Of a stretch of 33,038 nucleotides of DNA, positions 8,102-20,471 are shown piece by piece (the first letter of the stretch is position 1; every line of letters begins with the position of its first letter). The notes under the pieces were generated by a model. The model worked only from the letters and a program-made list of their open reading frames with translations. It was not told the DNA's origin and ran no database searches. Source of the DNA: Geobacter sp. (lineage in GTDB: Bacteria > Desulfobacterota > Desulfuromonadia > Geobacterales > Pseudopelobacteraceae); the NCBI GenBank assembly GCA_009886055.1, contig VFJM01000025.1, positions 1-33,038 of the forward strand. The letters run 5' to 3'. Position numbers and translations under genes: made by a program.

Positions 8102-8965
8102 TCACTTTCCGGCAAACAGCCAACGCGAAATACGGTACCAGAGCCCTTCACGCTCGTCAACCGGCTGAAGCTCACTGATAACCTCCGCAGCAATCGAAGG
8201 AGAAACGGAGCGGATTTCCTGGGTCCAGGCCATAACCAGCGCCTGTTCACACGCGACATTTATCAACCGGGGAATGCCGTGCGAGAAACGATAGATACGC
8301 CTGACCGCAGCAGGTGAAAAAATCTCCGGGATCCGGCTGCCGGATATGTTGATACGGTGATTGATGTAATGGGTCGTGTCATCAAGTTTCATCGGCGTAA
8401 GACGGCAGCGCACGGTAATGCGCTGGTTAAGCTGGCGCAGGTCGTGTCGCCGGAGGATACCGTTCAACTCCGGTTGTCCCGCCAGTATGATCTGGATCAG
8501 CTTGTCCCGTTCGGTCTCCAGATTGGAGATCATACGCACCTGTTCCAGCACGTCCGGTTCCAGATTCTGCGCTTCATCGATGACGAGAACGACCGTCCGC
8601 CCCGCGCTATGCTCCTCAATCAGAAAGCGGTTGAGCGCGTCCAGATACCCGGAGCGATTCTGCTCACCTCCCTCCACGCCAAACTCCCGGCAGATAGCGG
8701 CCAGAAGCTGCTCGCCTGACATGCAGGGGTTAAAGATAAGGGCGCTTGTGTACTTCTCCGGATCAAGCTGGGTTAACAGCGTACGGAGCATCGTTGTCTT
8801 TCCGGTTCCGACTTCCCCCGTCAGGGCGATGAAACCGGCATGGCTATCGACGCCGTACAGCAGTCGGGCAAACGCCTCGCGGTGAATACTGCTCAGAAAC
8901 ACAAAGCGGGGATTCGGGGTAATCGTGAATGGCTTTTCAGAAAAGCCGAAAAAGTCACAATACAT
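8102..8965 (-). CDS. gspA: ExeA/GspA-like AAA ATPase
   Basis: The 287-residue protein opens with YCDFFGFSEKPFTITPNP, the hallmark of the ExeA/GspA family. Walker A is GEVGTGKTT (K56), Walker B is VVLVIDEAQ (D130, E131), and a sensor-like segment reads ILAGQPEL. Full-length ExeA has a transmembrane segment and a peptidoglycan-binding domain; this one ends soon after the ATPase module, so it is the short form. It probably powers or regulates secretin assembly with GspB encoded downstream. It starts 6 nt after the argH stop, within what looks like the arg transcript. Confidence 0.87.
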   Translation of the reverse strand: MYCDFFGFSEKPFTITPNPRFVFLSSIHREAFARLLYGVDSHAGFIALTGEVGTGKTTMLRTLLTQLDPEKYTSALIFNPCMSGEQLLAAICREFGVEGGEQNRSGYLDALNRFLIEEHSAGRTVVLVIDEAQNLEPDVLEQVRMISNLETERDKLIQIILAGQPELNGILRRHDLRQLNQRITVRCRLTPMKLDDTTHYINHRINISGSRIPEIFSPAAVRRIYRFSHGIPRLINVACEQALVMAWTQEIRSVSPSIAAEVISELQPVDEREGLWYRISRWLFAGK

Positions 8966-8971
8966 CGCTGG

Positions 8972-10348
8972 TCAGTTTCCCGCTCTCACGTTCTGAATTT
9001 CACTCCATACGCGCTCACGAGCCGTTCCACCCGGGATATTACGGGCATTGACACTGGCCTCAACGGTAATGCATTCAAAGATATCATTGTCGATCCTGGC
9101 GGAGAAGAGTTTCCATTCCTCGAGCGACAGCTCGGTAATATCCTTCTTGTTTTTCACACAGTACGCGACCGACTTACCGACCGCCTCGTGGGCATCACGG
9201 AAGGCGAGCCCCTTCCGCACCAGATAATCGGCGACATCAGTGGCCGTCGAGAACCCCTGCCCCGCTGCCGTGCGCATGCTTTCCGTGTTGACCCGCATTT
9301 CACGGATCATATCGGCAAAGATCTTGAGGCTCCCCTTGACCGTGTCAATCGTATCAAAGAGCGGCTCCTTGTCTTCCTGCATATCCTTGTTGTAGGCGAG
9401 CGGAAGAGCCTTCATGGTCGTTAGGAGCGCCATCAGATTGCCGTAGACACGGCCGGTCTTGCCCCGCACCAGTTCCGGCACATCCGGGTTCTTCTTCTGT
9501 GGCATGATTGATGATCCGGTACAGAACCCGTCCGACAGTTCGATGAATTGAAATGCACTGGTCGACCAGAGAATCAACTCTTCCGAAAAGCGGGAGAGAT
9601 GCATCATCAGAATTGATGAGTCCGCCAGAAACTCCAGGGCGAAGTCCCGGTCGGAAACCGCGTCCAGCGAGTTGCGGGTGATCGCCGGAAAACCGAGCTG
9701 CTCGGCAACATATTCACGGTCGATCGGAAAGGTCGTGCCGGCCAGCGCGCCTGCTCCCAGCGGGAGAACGTTGACCCGCTTGAGGCAGTCATCCAGCCGC
9801 CCCTTGTCGCGTTTGAACATCTCGACATACGCCATCAGGTGATGGGCAAACAGGATCGGCTGGGCGGTCTGCAGATGGGTGAAACCGGGCATAAGCGTAT
9901 CCATGTTGGCCTCTGCCTGGGTCAGCAGGGCATCGATCAGCAGGTCGAGATAGGTTGTTATCTGAACGGTCTCATCCCGCAGGTAGAGGCGGATATCCAG
10001 CGCCACCTGATCGTTGCGTGAACGGCCGGTGTGCAGACGCTTCCCCGCTTCACCGATCGCGGCGGAGAGCCGCGCTTCGATGTTCATATGGATATCTTCG
10101 AGGCTGATGGAAAAATCGAACTCCCCCGCCTCGATCTGCTCCAGGATTTTACGCAGACCGTGGACGATCTGCTCGACGTCTTCGAGCGGGATGATCCCCT
10201 GTTTACCCAGCATGCGGGCATGGGCGACCGATCCGCGTATGTCCTGGTGATAGAGGCGCTTGTCGAATTGGATAGAGGAGGTGAACTCCTCGACGAATTT
10301 ATCGGTGGGCTGGGTGAAGCGGCCGCCCCAGAGCTTATCTTTTGACAT
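8972..10348 (-). CDS. argH: Argininosuccinate lyase
   Basis: ArgH cleaves argininosuccinate to arginine and fumarate, the last step of arginine synthesis. The superfamily signature [16 protein letters not shown] is intact. The N-terminus (KLWGGRF) and the 458-residue length are standard. The start is supported by a purine-rich AGGAGAAAG just before the ATG. It is separated from argG by the Nudix and nitrilase-like genes, and a 113-nt gap precedes it. That gap may hold its own promoter, although no convincing boxes were found. Confidence 0.97.
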   Translation of the reverse strand: MSKDKLWGGRFTQPTDKFVEEFTSSIQFDKRLYHQDIRGSVAHARMLGKQGIIPLEDVEQIVHGLRKILEQIEAGEFDFSISLEDIHMNIEARLSAAIGEAGKRLHTGRSRNDQVALDIRLYLRDETVQITTYLDLLIDALLTQAEANMDTLMPGFTHLQTAQPILFAHHLMAYVEMFKRDKGRLDDCLKRVNVLPLGAGALAGTTFPIDREYVAEQLGFPAITRNSLDAVSDRDFALEFLADSSILMMHLSRFSEELILWSTSAFQFIELSDGFCTGSSIMPQKKNPDVPELVRGKTGRVYGNLMALLTTMKALPLAYNKDMQEDKEPLFDTIDTVKGSLKIFADMIREMRVNTESMRTAAGQGFSTATDVADYLVRKGLAFRDAHEAVGKSVAYCVKNKKDITELSLEEWKLFSARIDNDIFECITVEASVNARNIPGGTARERVWSEIQNVRAGN

Positions 10349-10452
10349 TCTTTCTCCTGACTTTGAAAACGGAATACGTGCGGTGACAATCTTGTTTTCT
10401 GCCGAAAACGCCTAAAACGATTCCGGGTTGCTGCTATTTCGCTTACGGAACA

Positions 10453-10469
10453 GCGGGTATTTTACCCGC
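10453..10469. other. Short perfect hairpin overlapping the nitrilase-like stop codon
   Basis: GCGGGTA and TACCCGC form a 7-bp stem with a 3-nt loop, and the nitrilase-like stop codon lies within it. There is no U-tract on the minus strand, so it is at most a weak pause or stability element before argH. Confidence 0.45.
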
Positions 10470-11607
10470 CTGCCGCCGATTCATCGACGGTGATCTTGCT
10501 CCACACGCCAACCTCATCGACAGCCATGATCGCATGAACCTTGAGCGGAATCCGCGAGGTGCGCGGGTCAATCTCGTGCTGCGGAGGGAGGTTGAAATAG
10601 AGCAGCCTCGTTCCCTTGCCGAAGCGGAGTCGACAGACCGGGGCGCCATCAAAGTCATCCGTGGCAAATTCCGAGAGGCTGACTTGTGCCAGGCGATGAC
10701 TATGGTTGATCACGACGTACGAGCGGCCATAAGCGTCCTCTGCGGGAGAGCCTTCAATCGTGGTCTCCTCCGACACGTTGCCGAAGACGGTCACCGTCTC
10801 GCGCACACCCGGCATATCCTCCAGGTATTCGCCGTAGAAGCCGCTTATCACTTCACGATAGGCGTGGTGCTCCGGCTTGGGGTTGCACTGGATGACGAAC
10901 AGGGCGTCCAGCCCCTGCCGGGTCGTAAAGTAGAGCTGGTTGGCGTGGTCGATAATCTGCCGTATGTTCGACGTGTGCAGGTCGCGATACAGGTAATCGA
11001 GACAGATGATGGCCATGAAATTGAAACAGGAGGGACGACAGCGGAACAGGTAGAAATGCCTGCCACGATACAGGTCATGAAACGTGTCGATGTACTCCTC
11101 ACCGTGAAAGGGGTGACTCTTGGCCTCAAGAAAGACCCGCAGCCGGCCGTCGGCTTCCTTGACGGCGACGCAGCACCAGTTGACCGGCATATCCAGCACA
11201 TCGCCCGAATCGATATCGTGATCCACAAACCCGATCGCCTCGGCGTTATCCGCGCTGAAACGTTCCAGCAGGGCACGGTACTCACGCAACCGGATATGTT
11301 CGACACCGAACACCGTTACCGTATTCGGGCGGAATCGCTGTTCGATTACTGCCAGCATATCGTCGAAGCGGGAGGCGGGGAGGCTCGATTCGGGAAACAT
11401 CAGAAAATGGAGCTTCTTCAGGTTCCCTTCCCCGGCCGCCACCAGTTCCAGCACCGAGCTGACCAGGCGCCACTTTTCTTCAGGATCGACCAGGCAGAAG
11501 CCGATTTCCGCCCGCTTGAGATGGTTGGGAATCTGGGCGACCATGCAGTGCAGGTGATGCCCGAGGGGAAATTCCAGGTTTATCTTTTTATCGATAATTT
11601 CAGGCAT
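10462..11607 (-). CDS. Divergent nitrilase-superfamily protein
   Basis: This 381-residue protein of unassigned function reads as a carbon-nitrogen hydrolase fold. A putative Glu-Lys-Cys triad is visible in the right order: E73 in FLMFPESSLP, K163 in FLEAKSHPF, and C202 in FMAIICLDYL. E170/E171 is near the position of the second catalytic glutamate. A C-terminal region of about 80 residues goes beyond a standard nitrilase core. The ORF track adds 50 codons of Nudix shadow; the ATG at 11607 overlaps the Nudix stop (ATGCCTGA), so the two are translationally coupled. Its substrate could be an amide or nitrile, or it could have lost catalysis. No link to arginine chemistry can be claimed beyond position. 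Confidence 0.7.
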   Translation of the reverse strand: MPEIIDKKINLEFPLGHHLHCMVAQIPNHLKRAEIGFCLVDPEEKWRLVSSVLELVAAGEGNLKKLHFLMFPESSLPASRFDDMLAVIEQRFRPNTVTVFGVEHIRLREYRALLERFSADNAEAIGFVDHDIDSGDVLDMPVNWCCVAVKEADGRLRVFLEAKSHPFHGEEYIDTFHDLYRGRHFYLFRCRPSCFNFMAIICLDYLYRDLHTSNIRQIIDHANQLYFTTRQGLDALFVIQCNPKPEHHAYREVISGFYGEYLEDMPGVRETVTVFGNVSEETTIEGSPAEDAYGRSYVVINHSHRLAQVSLSEFATDDFDGAPVCRLRFGKGTRLLYFNLPPQHEIDPRTSRIPLKVHAIMAVDEVGVWSKITVDESAAGG

Positions 11608-12061
11608 CGACGCTATCCGCGAGGTCGTGCAAAGAGAGCTCCGGAAACAGTTTCCCCAGTATGTACCGCGCACCGGCCGGCATGGCGTAACCGCCCAACT
11701 CGCGACTGGGAACCCAGTCGGCCTCGGCGACCTCGTGCGTGTTCTTGACAACATCACAATAGAGCGGACGGCAGCGGTAATAGAGGATCAAGAAGTGGCA
11801 GTTTTCCTCACCGGGAGTGAGGTGTTCGAAGACATCGATCAGCCCCTCGATTTCTATCTCCAGACCTACCTCTTCATGCACCTCCCGCTTCAGCGCCTCC
11901 AGGATCGGTTCGCCGAGGTCGATCTTGCCGCCCGGCATAACCCACAGATCGAGGAAGGGGGGGATACTCCGCCTGGTCAGGAGCACCCGCCCGTCGTCGT
12001 CCACGATCACCGCCACAACCGAGGTGACGATGTGTTCTTTCTTGTAGCGCTTCTTCGTCAA
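11600..12061 (-). CDS. Nudix hydrolase
   Basis: A complete Nudix box (G-x5-E-x7-REVxEExGL) spans residues 45-67, with REVHEEVGL as its catalytic helix. The enzyme therefore should hydrolyse a nucleoside diphosphate linked to another moiety; the substrate cannot be read from sequence. The 153-residue length is typical of single-domain Nudix proteins. The start codon appears to be TTG, 4 nt after the argG stop, with only a weak AAGAAG upstream, so expression probably depends on argG translation. Its stop overlaps the nitrilase-like start by 8 nt. Confidence 0.88.
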   Translation of the reverse strand: MTKKRYKKEHIVTSVVAVIVDDDGRVLLTRRSIPPFLDLWVMPGGKIDLGEPILEALKREVHEEVGLEIEIEGLIDVFEHLTPGEENCHFLILYYRCRPLYCDVVKNTHEVAEADWVPSRELGGYAMPAGARYILGKLFPELSLHDLADSVDA

Positions 12062-12065
12062 TCCA

Positions 12066-13295
12066 TTACTTCTTTTTTGCAGCCTGCATCAGCGAACGGA
12101 TACGTAGCCGCAGGGAGTTGATCTTGATGAACCCCTCGGCATCGGCCTGGTTGAAGACCTGATCCTTCTCGAAGGTGGCGAAGTCAAGGTTGAAGAGCGA
12201 GTCGGAGTCGGACTTGCGGCCGACGGTGCGGCAGAGCCCCTTGTACAGCTTGACGCGGGCTACGCCGTTGACGCACTTTTGCGAGTCGTCGATCAGCGTC
12301 TGCAGCATCAGACGCTCGGGAGAGAACCAGTATCCTGCGTAGATCTGTTTGGCATATTCAGGAATCAGGCCATCGCGGATACGCATGACTTCACGGTCCA
12401 TGGTGATCTGCTCGACTGCCGAATGTGCTTCGCGCAGGATCGTGCCGCCGGGGGTCTCGTAGACGCCACGCGACTTCATGCCGACGGAGCGGTTTTCAAG
12501 GAGGTCGACACGGCCGACGCCATGCTGGCCGCCGAGGTAGTTGAGGTGCGCCAGGAGCTGTGCCGGGGTCATCTTTTCGCCGTCAACGGCCACGGCGTTG
12601 CCGTTTTTGAACTCGATCTCGACGTACTGCGGCTTGTTGGGCGCCTTCTCCGGAGATTTGGTCAGGACATACATCTCTTCCGGCGCTTCGGCCCAGGTAT
12701 CCTCCAGGATGCCCCCTTCGAAGGAGATGTGCAGCAGATTGCGGTCTGACGACCAGGGGCGCTTCTTGATGGTCGGAATGGGAATGTTATTCTTCTTGGC
12801 GTATTCGATCAGCGCCTGGCGGCTGTTCAGGTCCCACATCCTCCAGGGGGCGATGACCTTGATGGCCGGATCGAAGTGGTAGTAGGCCAGCTCGAAACGG
12901 ACCTGGTCGTTCCCCTTGCCGGTGGCGCCGTGGGAAACGGCGTCGCACTTCTCTTTGGCGGCGATTTCCATCTGGCGCTTGGCGATCAGCGGGCGGGCGA
13001 TGGAGGTGCCGAGCAGGTAGTGCCCCTCGTAGATCGCGTTGGCGCGGAACATCGGGAACACGAAGTCGCGCACGAACTCTTCGCGCAGGTCATCGATGTA
13101 CACCTTGTCGGCGCCGGTTGCCAGTGCCTTTTCGCGGACCGGGTCAAGCTCGTCACCCTGTCCCAGATCGGCCGAAAAGGCGACCACCTTGCAGCCGTAC
13201 TCGTTTTTCAGCCATTTCAGGATGATGGAGGTGTCCAGCCCGCCCGAATAGGCCAGAACGATCTTTTTGATTTCCTGCTTCTTTGCTTGTGCCAT
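12066..13295 (-). CDS. argG: Argininosuccinate synthase
   Basis: ArgG condenses citrulline and aspartate using ATP. The N-terminal PP-loop [16 protein letters not shown] and the following [11 protein letters not shown] are diagnostic. The 409-residue length is normal. AAGGAG lies 9 nt before the ATG. It follows argF by 28 nt and precedes the Nudix gene by 4 nt, in the same transcriptional direction as all of argBDFG. Confidence 0.98.
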   Translation of the reverse strand: MAQAKKQEIKKIVLAYSGGLDTSIILKWLKNEYGCKVVAFSADLGQGDELDPVREKALATGADKVYIDDLREEFVRDFVFPMFRANAIYEGHYLLGTSIARPLIAKRQMEIAAKEKCDAVSHGATGKGNDQVRFELAYYHFDPAIKVIAPWRMWDLNSRQALIEYAKKNNIPIPTIKKRPWSSDRNLLHISFEGGILEDTWAEAPEEMYVLTKSPEKAPNKPQYVEIEFKNGNAVAVDGEKMTPAQLLAHLNYLGGQHGVGRVDLLENRSVGMKSRGVYETPGGTILREAHSAVEQITMDREVMRIRDGLIPEYAKQIYAGYWFSPERLMLQTLIDDSQKCVNGVARVKLYKGLCRTVGRKSDSDSLFNLDFATFEKDQVFNQADAEGFIKINSLRLRIRSLMQAAKKK

Positions 13296-13323
13296 GTGCT
13301 CAGTCTCCTTAATGTTGCTGATA

Positions 13324-14235
13324 TTATTTGATCAAAGTGGCCATGATCGCCTTCTGTATATGCAACCGGTTTTCAGCTTCGTCCCAGACCACCGAATGCT
13401 TCCCTTCGATTACCGAGTCCGAGATCTCCTCACCGCGGTGAGCGGGGAGACAGTGCAGGACGATGCAGTCAGGCTTTGCCAGCGCCAGCAGCGCGTCATC
13501 CAGACAGTAGCCGGCAAAGGCCGTTTCACGCTCTTTCTGCTCCGCCTCCTGCCCCATGCTGGCCCAGACATCGGTGTTGACCACATCCGCTCCGGCCACC
13601 GCAGCCTTCGGGTCTGTTGTCAGAAAAATCAGGCCGGGAGCCTTGGCCCGAGCCCACGCCATGACCGTGCTGTCCGGCTCATACCCTGCAGGACAGGCGA
13701 GGCGCAACTCAAAACCGAAGAGTGCGGCCGCCTCGATCCAGGTGTTGGCCATGTTGTTGCCGTCACCTATCCAGGCAAATTTCAATCCGGCATAGCGGCC
13801 CTTGTGCTCGGCCACCGTCTGCAGATCGGCCATGATCTGGCAGGGGTGAAAGAGGTCGGTCAGACCGTTGATGACCGGTACATCCGAGTATTTCGCAAAC
13901 TCCTCCACGATCTCCTGCCCGAAAGTCCGGATCATGACTCCGTCGCAGTAACGGGACATGACGCGGGCACTATCCTTGATCGGCTCACCGCGCCCCATCT
14001 GGGACGAACCGGACGGCATGAACAGGGCATGGCCACCTAGCTGAAAGACACCCACCTCAAAGGAAACCCTGGTGCGGGTGGAGGCTTTTTCGAAGATCAG
14101 CGCCACGCTCTTTCCGTCCAGCAACCGGTGAGGAACACCCCCCTTCTGCTTCCCCTTCAGGTCGGCGGCCAGGGCCAGCAGAGCGTCCAGTTCATCCTTG
14201 GTATAATCGTGCAGCGCCAGAAAATGTTGCGTCAT
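13324..14235 (-). CDS. argF: Ornithine carbamoyltransferase
   Basis: ArgF makes citrulline from ornithine and carbamoyl phosphate. The carbamoyl-phosphate loop is [12 protein letters not shown], the HPCQ motif appears in [13 protein letters not shown], and the ornithine-binding [10 protein letters not shown] is near the C-terminus. The 303-residue length is typical. TAGGAGAG precedes the ATG. The 91-nt gap upstream, between argD and argF, contains copy B of the dispersed hairpin element. Confidence 0.98.
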   Translation of the reverse strand: MTQHFLALHDYTKDELDALLALAADLKGKQKGGVPHRLLDGKSVALIFEKASTRTRVSFEVGVFQLGGHALFMPSGSSQMGRGEPIKDSARVMSRYCDGVMIRTFGQEIVEEFAKYSDVPVINGLTDLFHPCQIMADLQTVAEHKGRYAGLKFAWIGDGNNMANTWIEAAALFGFELRLACPAGYEPDSTVMAWARAKAPGLIFLTTDPKAAVAGADVVNTDVWASMGQEAEQKERETAFAGYCLDDALLALAKPDCIVLHCLPAHRGEEISDSVIEGKHSVVWDEAENRLHIQKAIMATLIK

Positions 14236-14265
14236 CTATTCTCTCCTATGCTTGCCCAGTAAACT

Positions 14266-14325
14266 GGATAAGAGCGTTCACGAAATCATTTCCGCAAAAA
14301 AACTCACAGAAATAATTTCTAACTT
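14266..14325 (-). repeat. Dispersed ~60-nt hairpin element, copy B (argD-argF gap)
   Basis: Read on the minus strand, the element starts 1 nt after the argD stop with AAGTTAGAAAT and ends CTTATCC. The arms GAAATTATTTC and GAAATGATTTC pair over 11 positions with one G-U, around a 16-nt loop. The 3' part AAATGATTTCGT...CTTATCC matches copy A at 24 of 26 positions. Like copy A it lies in the sense orientation between two co-directional genes. Confidence 0.7.
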
Positions 14326-14326
14326 T

Positions 14327-16437
<2,111 letters not shown>

Positions 16438-16477
16438 TTAACGTACTAAAAGAATATCTTCCAACTTACTAAAACAA

Positions 16478-16506
16478 AAACTGCCAGCCTATAAGCGGGG
16501 CAGTTT
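16478..16506 (-). terminator. Intrinsic terminator after the REC-histidine kinase gene
   Basis: On the minus strand AAACTGCC pairs with GGCAGTTT around a 13-nt loop, and TTGTTTTAG follows. It lies about 28 nt past the kinase stop and upstream of argB, marking the arg run as a separate transcription unit. Confidence 0.75.
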
Positions 16507-16534
16507 ACCGTAAATTTATGAAAATCTCAAAAGG

Positions 16535-17656
16535 TTATTGCAGGGGCAGGTTTATCGTTACTGTCGTACCTAAACCAGGTTCACTGGCGAGACTGATACT
16601 CCCCCCATGCTGCCTGATGAAATCCCGCGCGTAGAACAGCCCCAGTCCGAAACCCCGTATCTGACCGGTTTGGTCCGGATCGATCTGATAAAATTTTTCA
16701 AACACCTTTGGTATCTCGGACTCCGGAATTCCGATTCCCGCGTCTGAAACAATAATAAAGGCAGTATCAGCGTTGCTTCCGATCTTAACGGAGACATGGC
16801 CGAATTTCCCGGAGAATTTGAAGGCGTTATCAATCACCTGCAGGAGTGCGAAGCGGATTTTTGAAGCGTCAAGGAGCACGGGGGGGAGATCCGCGGGGGC
16901 AAAATCAATTTCAAAATCATAACTGCAGTGCGCCTCCCTACATTTGCACAGAACCTCCGCAACGATTTCATTCAAATCACAGGGGCTCTTATTGACACCG
17001 GTACCATTGACCATCATCTGACTGAACAGGAGCAAATCGGCAACCAACGTACCAAGATAGCGCACCTCCTCGCTGGCCATGGCAACATTCTGCTGAAAAA
17101 GCGGATCGTCCGGGTTGATTATCCCCATCCGGAGATTTTGCAGAAAAAGGGAAATACCGGTGATCGGGGTGCGCAGCTTATGTGAAACGAGAGACATAAA
17201 TGCGTTTTTGAGCTCATCGGAGTGCTTGACGTCTGCCAACTCCTCCTTAAGCGCTTTTCTTTCCAGGGTTTTTTCGATCGAGGTTTTCAGCTGCAGAAAA
17301 TTGAGCGGTTTCTTGATAAAATCATCGGCGTCTTCTTTAAGTGCATCCAGTATGACCTCTTTGTTCGCAAACCCGGTCATGATGACCACCGTCGCATTCG
17401 GATCGAGCGCTTTGACCTGCTTGAGCAGATCGATACCCGACCCTCCCGGCATCATGACGTCGGAAAGAACCAGATCAATCTGTCCTTTTTCGTATAACCG
17501 GAGGGCTTCCTCGCAGGTACCCGCCTGGAGTACCCGATAATTCCGGAGCGCCTGTGCGCACAATTCACGAATATTTTTATCGTCATCGACAACTAAAATG
17601 GTACTCCGTGAAGATTGTGAAAGGTGCTCGTTATTATGAGAGGGTGATGCCGACAT
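16535..17656 (-). CDS. Response-regulator/histidine-kinase hybrid (REC-HisKA-HATPase)
   Basis: The 373-residue cytoplasmic protein starts with a receiver domain (about 18-132) with acidic DDD at 24-26 and phosphoacceptor D66 in VLSDVMMP. A HisKA domain follows, with H159 in LVSHKLRTP, where K replaces the usual E. The HATPase domain has an N-box DNAFKFS and the G boxes DAGIGIP and GFGLGLF. There is no membrane segment or other sensor domain, so it probably relays a signal from another kinase. GGAG lies 6 nt upstream of the ATG. It lies between alaS and argB and no partner regulator is adjacent. Confidence 0.9.
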   Translation of the reverse strand: MSASPSHNNEHLSQSSRSTILVVDDDKNIRELCAQALRNYRVLQAGTCEEALRLYEKGQIDLVLSDVMMPGGSGIDLLKQVKALDPNATVVIMTGFANKEVILDALKEDADDFIKKPLNFLQLKTSIEKTLERKALKEELADVKHSDELKNAFMSLVSHKLRTPITGISLFLQNLRMGIINPDDPLFQQNVAMASEEVRYLGTLVADLLLFSQMMVNGTGVNKSPCDLNEIVAEVLCKCREAHCSYDFEIDFAPADLPPVLLDASKIRFALLQVIDNAFKFSGKFGHVSVKIGSNADTAFIIVSDAGIGIPESEIPKVFEKFYQIDPDQTGQIRGFGLGLFYARDFIRQHGGSISLASEPGLGTTVTINLPLQ

Positions 17657-17802
17657 GCTAACTCCGGGGTGCTCACGACTTTACATGCAACCATTCAACG
17701 CACTGCAAAATCATTCAATTTAACAGGAATGAAGGGGATAACTGTAACAAAGTTTTTTTGTTTTAGCTGTTTATCCAAATACCGCTAAATAGGTACCTTC
17801 AG

Positions 17803-20439
17803 TTAACGACCGGATATGCATGTGGAAACTGCCGCCAGCGCCTCGTCAAGTTTGTCCGGCACGCTTCCACCCGCCTGGGCCAGTTCCGGCTTACCGCCGC
17901 CGCTGCCGCCGACAAGCGGCGCAATCTGTTTTATAATATCGCCGGCCCTGATTGACCCGCTCAGTTCTTTGGTGACCGCGACCAGCAGATTTGCCTTGCC
18001 GCCGATGGATGCGCCAAGCGCAATCACACCCTCTCCGATACGATCTTTCAGAGTGTCCGACAGGTCACGCAACGCCTTTACATCCTCCACCTGCACCTGT
18101 ACAGCCAGCACCTTGACACCCTGTACCAGGGTCACCTGCGTCAGCAAATCTCCGGAAGCGACAACATTCAGCCTGGCCTGCAACGATTCGATTTCACGCT
18201 GCAGCTCCCTCTGACGCGCCAGCAGTTTTTCGAGCCGGTCACGCGAATTGCCCGCTTCCACCTTGAGCAACGCAGCGATTCCCCTCTGTTCATCCTGCAT
18301 CTGCCGGACAAAGTCAAGCGCCCCGAGACCGGTCAACGCTTCAATACGACGTACGCCGGCAGCGATCCCCGCTTCCGAAACGATCTTGAACAGGCCGATA
18401 TCACCGGCTGCCCGCACGTGAGTCCCCCCGCACAGCTCCATGCTGACGTCTCCAACCCTCACGACACGAACCGAATCTCCATACTTCTCGTCAAAAAGTG
18501 CCGTGGCGCCAGTCTCAATAGCTTCGGAGATATCCATCTCGCGGGTTACCACCTGATCATTTGCCATGATTAAACTGTTCACAATCGTTTCAATGTGGCG
18601 CAGCTCTTCGTCTGTCACCGCGGAGAAATGGGTAAAGTCAAAACGGAGACGCCCCTGCGACACCAGAGAACCGGCCTGTTTGACATGGTCACCCAACACC
18701 TGGCGCAGCGCGCTCTGCAGCAGGTGAGTTGCGGTGTGATTGCGGCAGGTTGCATCGCGCTGGCTGCGTGACACCTTCAGATCCGCCGCATCGCCGATTT
18801 TGAGGACCCCTTCCGTAACGACGGCGTGGTGGACGATCATGTCGACAAAGGGGCGGCTGGCGGTAACGACGTCAAGGTGTGCGATACCGGTCGAAAGCGT
18901 CCCGCTGTCACCTTTCTGGCCGCCCGAATCGCCATAGAAAGGGGTCCGTTCCGTGATCACCTCAACCGAATCCCCGACGGCGGCCGATTCAACGGGAACG
19001 CCGTCCCGGATAATTGCCAGCACCGGAGCATAGATCGACATTTCGTCATAGCCGACAAACTGACCGCGCACTCCTTTGTTGTGGAGTTCTTTATATATCT
19101 GGGCAATCCCCTCTTCACCGGAACCTTTCCAATGTTCACGTGCCTGGGCCCGCTGCCGCTCCATGCAGAGTTCAAAACCGGCTTCATCGATCGTAAAACC
19201 TTCACTCTCCACGATGTCGGCGGTCAGATCGGTCGGAAAGCCATAGGTATCGTACAGCTTGAACAGGACATCACCCGGAATGGCGCTCTTTCCGGCACCG
19301 CGTAGAGCCGCAACCTCATCATTGAGGATAGCCAGCCCCCGATCCAGGGTTTCAGCAAAACGCTGCTCCTCTGCGAGAACAACCTTCTTGATATACTCTT
19401 CGCGGTCCTGCAGCTCCGGATACGCATCCCCCATGGTCTCCCGCACCGCATCAACCATGTGGTACAGCATCGGTTCCGCACAGCCGAGCATCTTGGCATG
19501 GCGTGCCGCCCGGCGCATGATCCGCCGCAATACATAGCCGCGCCCTTCATTGGAGGGAAGTGCGCCGTCACAGATCAGGAACGTCACCGCCCGTGCATGA
19601 TCGGCAATAACCCGCATCGAGACATTGTCCTTCTCATCGGCGCCGTAGCGTTTGCCCGACAGCCGCTCGATATGGCGGATTATCCCCTGCAGGATGTCGA
19701 TGTCGTAGTTGGAGCTTACCCCCTGCATGACAGCCGAGACCCGTTCCAGCCCCATTCCTGTATCGACCGACGGCTTCGGAAGCGGTGTCAGGGTGCCGTC
19801 ACTTGACCGGTTAAACTGCATAAAGACGTTGTTCCAGATCTCCATATAGCGGTCACAATCACATCCGACCGTGCATTCGGGACGACCGCAGCCGACTGCA
19901 GCCCCCTGATCATAGAAAATTTCGGTGCAGGGGCCGCAGGGGCCGGTATCACCCATCGACCAGAAGTTGTCCTTCTCGCCGAAGCGGAAAATCCGCTCGC
20001 GCGGAATCCCTTCCTGGATGTGCCAGAGGTCGGCCGCCTCATCATCATCGGTGTAGACCGTCACATACAGGCGGCTTTTGTCTATCTTCAACTCTTTGGT
20101 CAGAAACTCCCAGGCGTAGGCGATCGCCTCTTTTTTGAAATAATCACCGAAGGAAAAATTTCCCAGCATTTCAAAGAACGTATGGTGACGTGCCGTCCGA
20201 CCTACGTTTTCCAGATCATTATGCTTCCCCCCCGCCCGAACGCATTTTTGAGAACTGGCGGCCCGGTAATAGCCCCGATCCTCCAGCCCCAGAAAACAGT
20301 CCTTGAACTGATTCATGCCGGCATTGGCAAACATCAGTGTCGGATCGTTCTTGGGGAGGATGCCGGAACTGGGAACGACCGTGTGACCACGGTCGGCAAA
20401 ATACTGAAGAAAGAGTGCCCGAATTTCTGTACCTGTCAT
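17803..20439 (-). CDS. alaS: Alanine--tRNA ligase
   Basis: AlaRS charges tRNA-Ala. The N-terminal class II catalytic core begins [18 protein letters not shown] and continues with [14 protein letters not shown] and the [12 protein letters not shown] region. The editing domain has H568/H572 in HTATHLL and the zinc-binding CGGTH. A glycine-rich C-terminal segment ([18 protein letters not shown]) ends the 878-residue protein, as expected of full-length AlaS. GAGGG precedes the ATG. It follows recX by 32 nt, so recA, pilT, recX and alaS may share a transcript. Confidence 0.98.
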   Translation of the reverse strand: MTGTEIRALFLQYFADRGHTVVPSSGILPKNDPTLMFANAGMNQFKDCFLGLEDRGYYRAASSQKCVRAGGKHNDLENVGRTARHHTFFEMLGNFSFGDYFKKEAIAYAWEFLTKELKIDKSRLYVTVYTDDDEAADLWHIQEGIPRERIFRFGEKDNFWSMGDTGPCGPCTEIFYDQGAAVGCGRPECTVGCDCDRYMEIWNNVFMQFNRSSDGTLTPLPKPSVDTGMGLERVSAVMQGVSSNYDIDILQGIIRHIERLSGKRYGADEKDNVSMRVIADHARAVTFLICDGALPSNEGRGYVLRRIMRRAARHAKMLGCAEPMLYHMVDAVRETMGDAYPELQDREEYIKKVVLAEEQRFAETLDRGLAILNDEVAALRGAGKSAIPGDVLFKLYDTYGFPTDLTADIVESEGFTIDEAGFELCMERQRAQAREHWKGSGEEGIAQIYKELHNKGVRGQFVGYDEMSIYAPVLAIIRDGVPVESAAVGDSVEVITERTPFYGDSGGQKGDSGTLSTGIAHLDVVTASRPFVDMIVHHAVVTEGVLKIGDAADLKVSRSQRDATCRNHTATHLLQSALRQVLGDHVKQAGSLVSQGRLRFDFTHFSAVTDEELRHIETIVNSLIMANDQVVTREMDISEAIETGATALFDEKYGDSVRVVRVGDVSMELCGGTHVRAAGDIGLFKIVSEAGIAAGVRRIEALTGLGALDFVRQMQDEQRGIAALLKVEAGNSRDRLEKLLARQRELQREIESLQARLNVVASGDLLTQVTLVQGVKVLAVQVQVEDVKALRDLSDTLKDRIGEGVIALGASIGGKANLLVAVTKELSGSIRAGDIIKQIAPLVGGSGGGKPELAQAGGSVPDKLDEALAAVSTCISGR

Positions 20440-20471
20440 GATGCCCTCATATGTTTCTTATCGATTTTGGT

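Noticed and set aside
10534-11748. 404-residue plus-strand ORF opposite the nitrilase-like gene
   Set aside because: Both strands are open, but the minus frame has a nitrilase-like triad and operon coupling; the plus frame shows no domain and runs against all neighbours.
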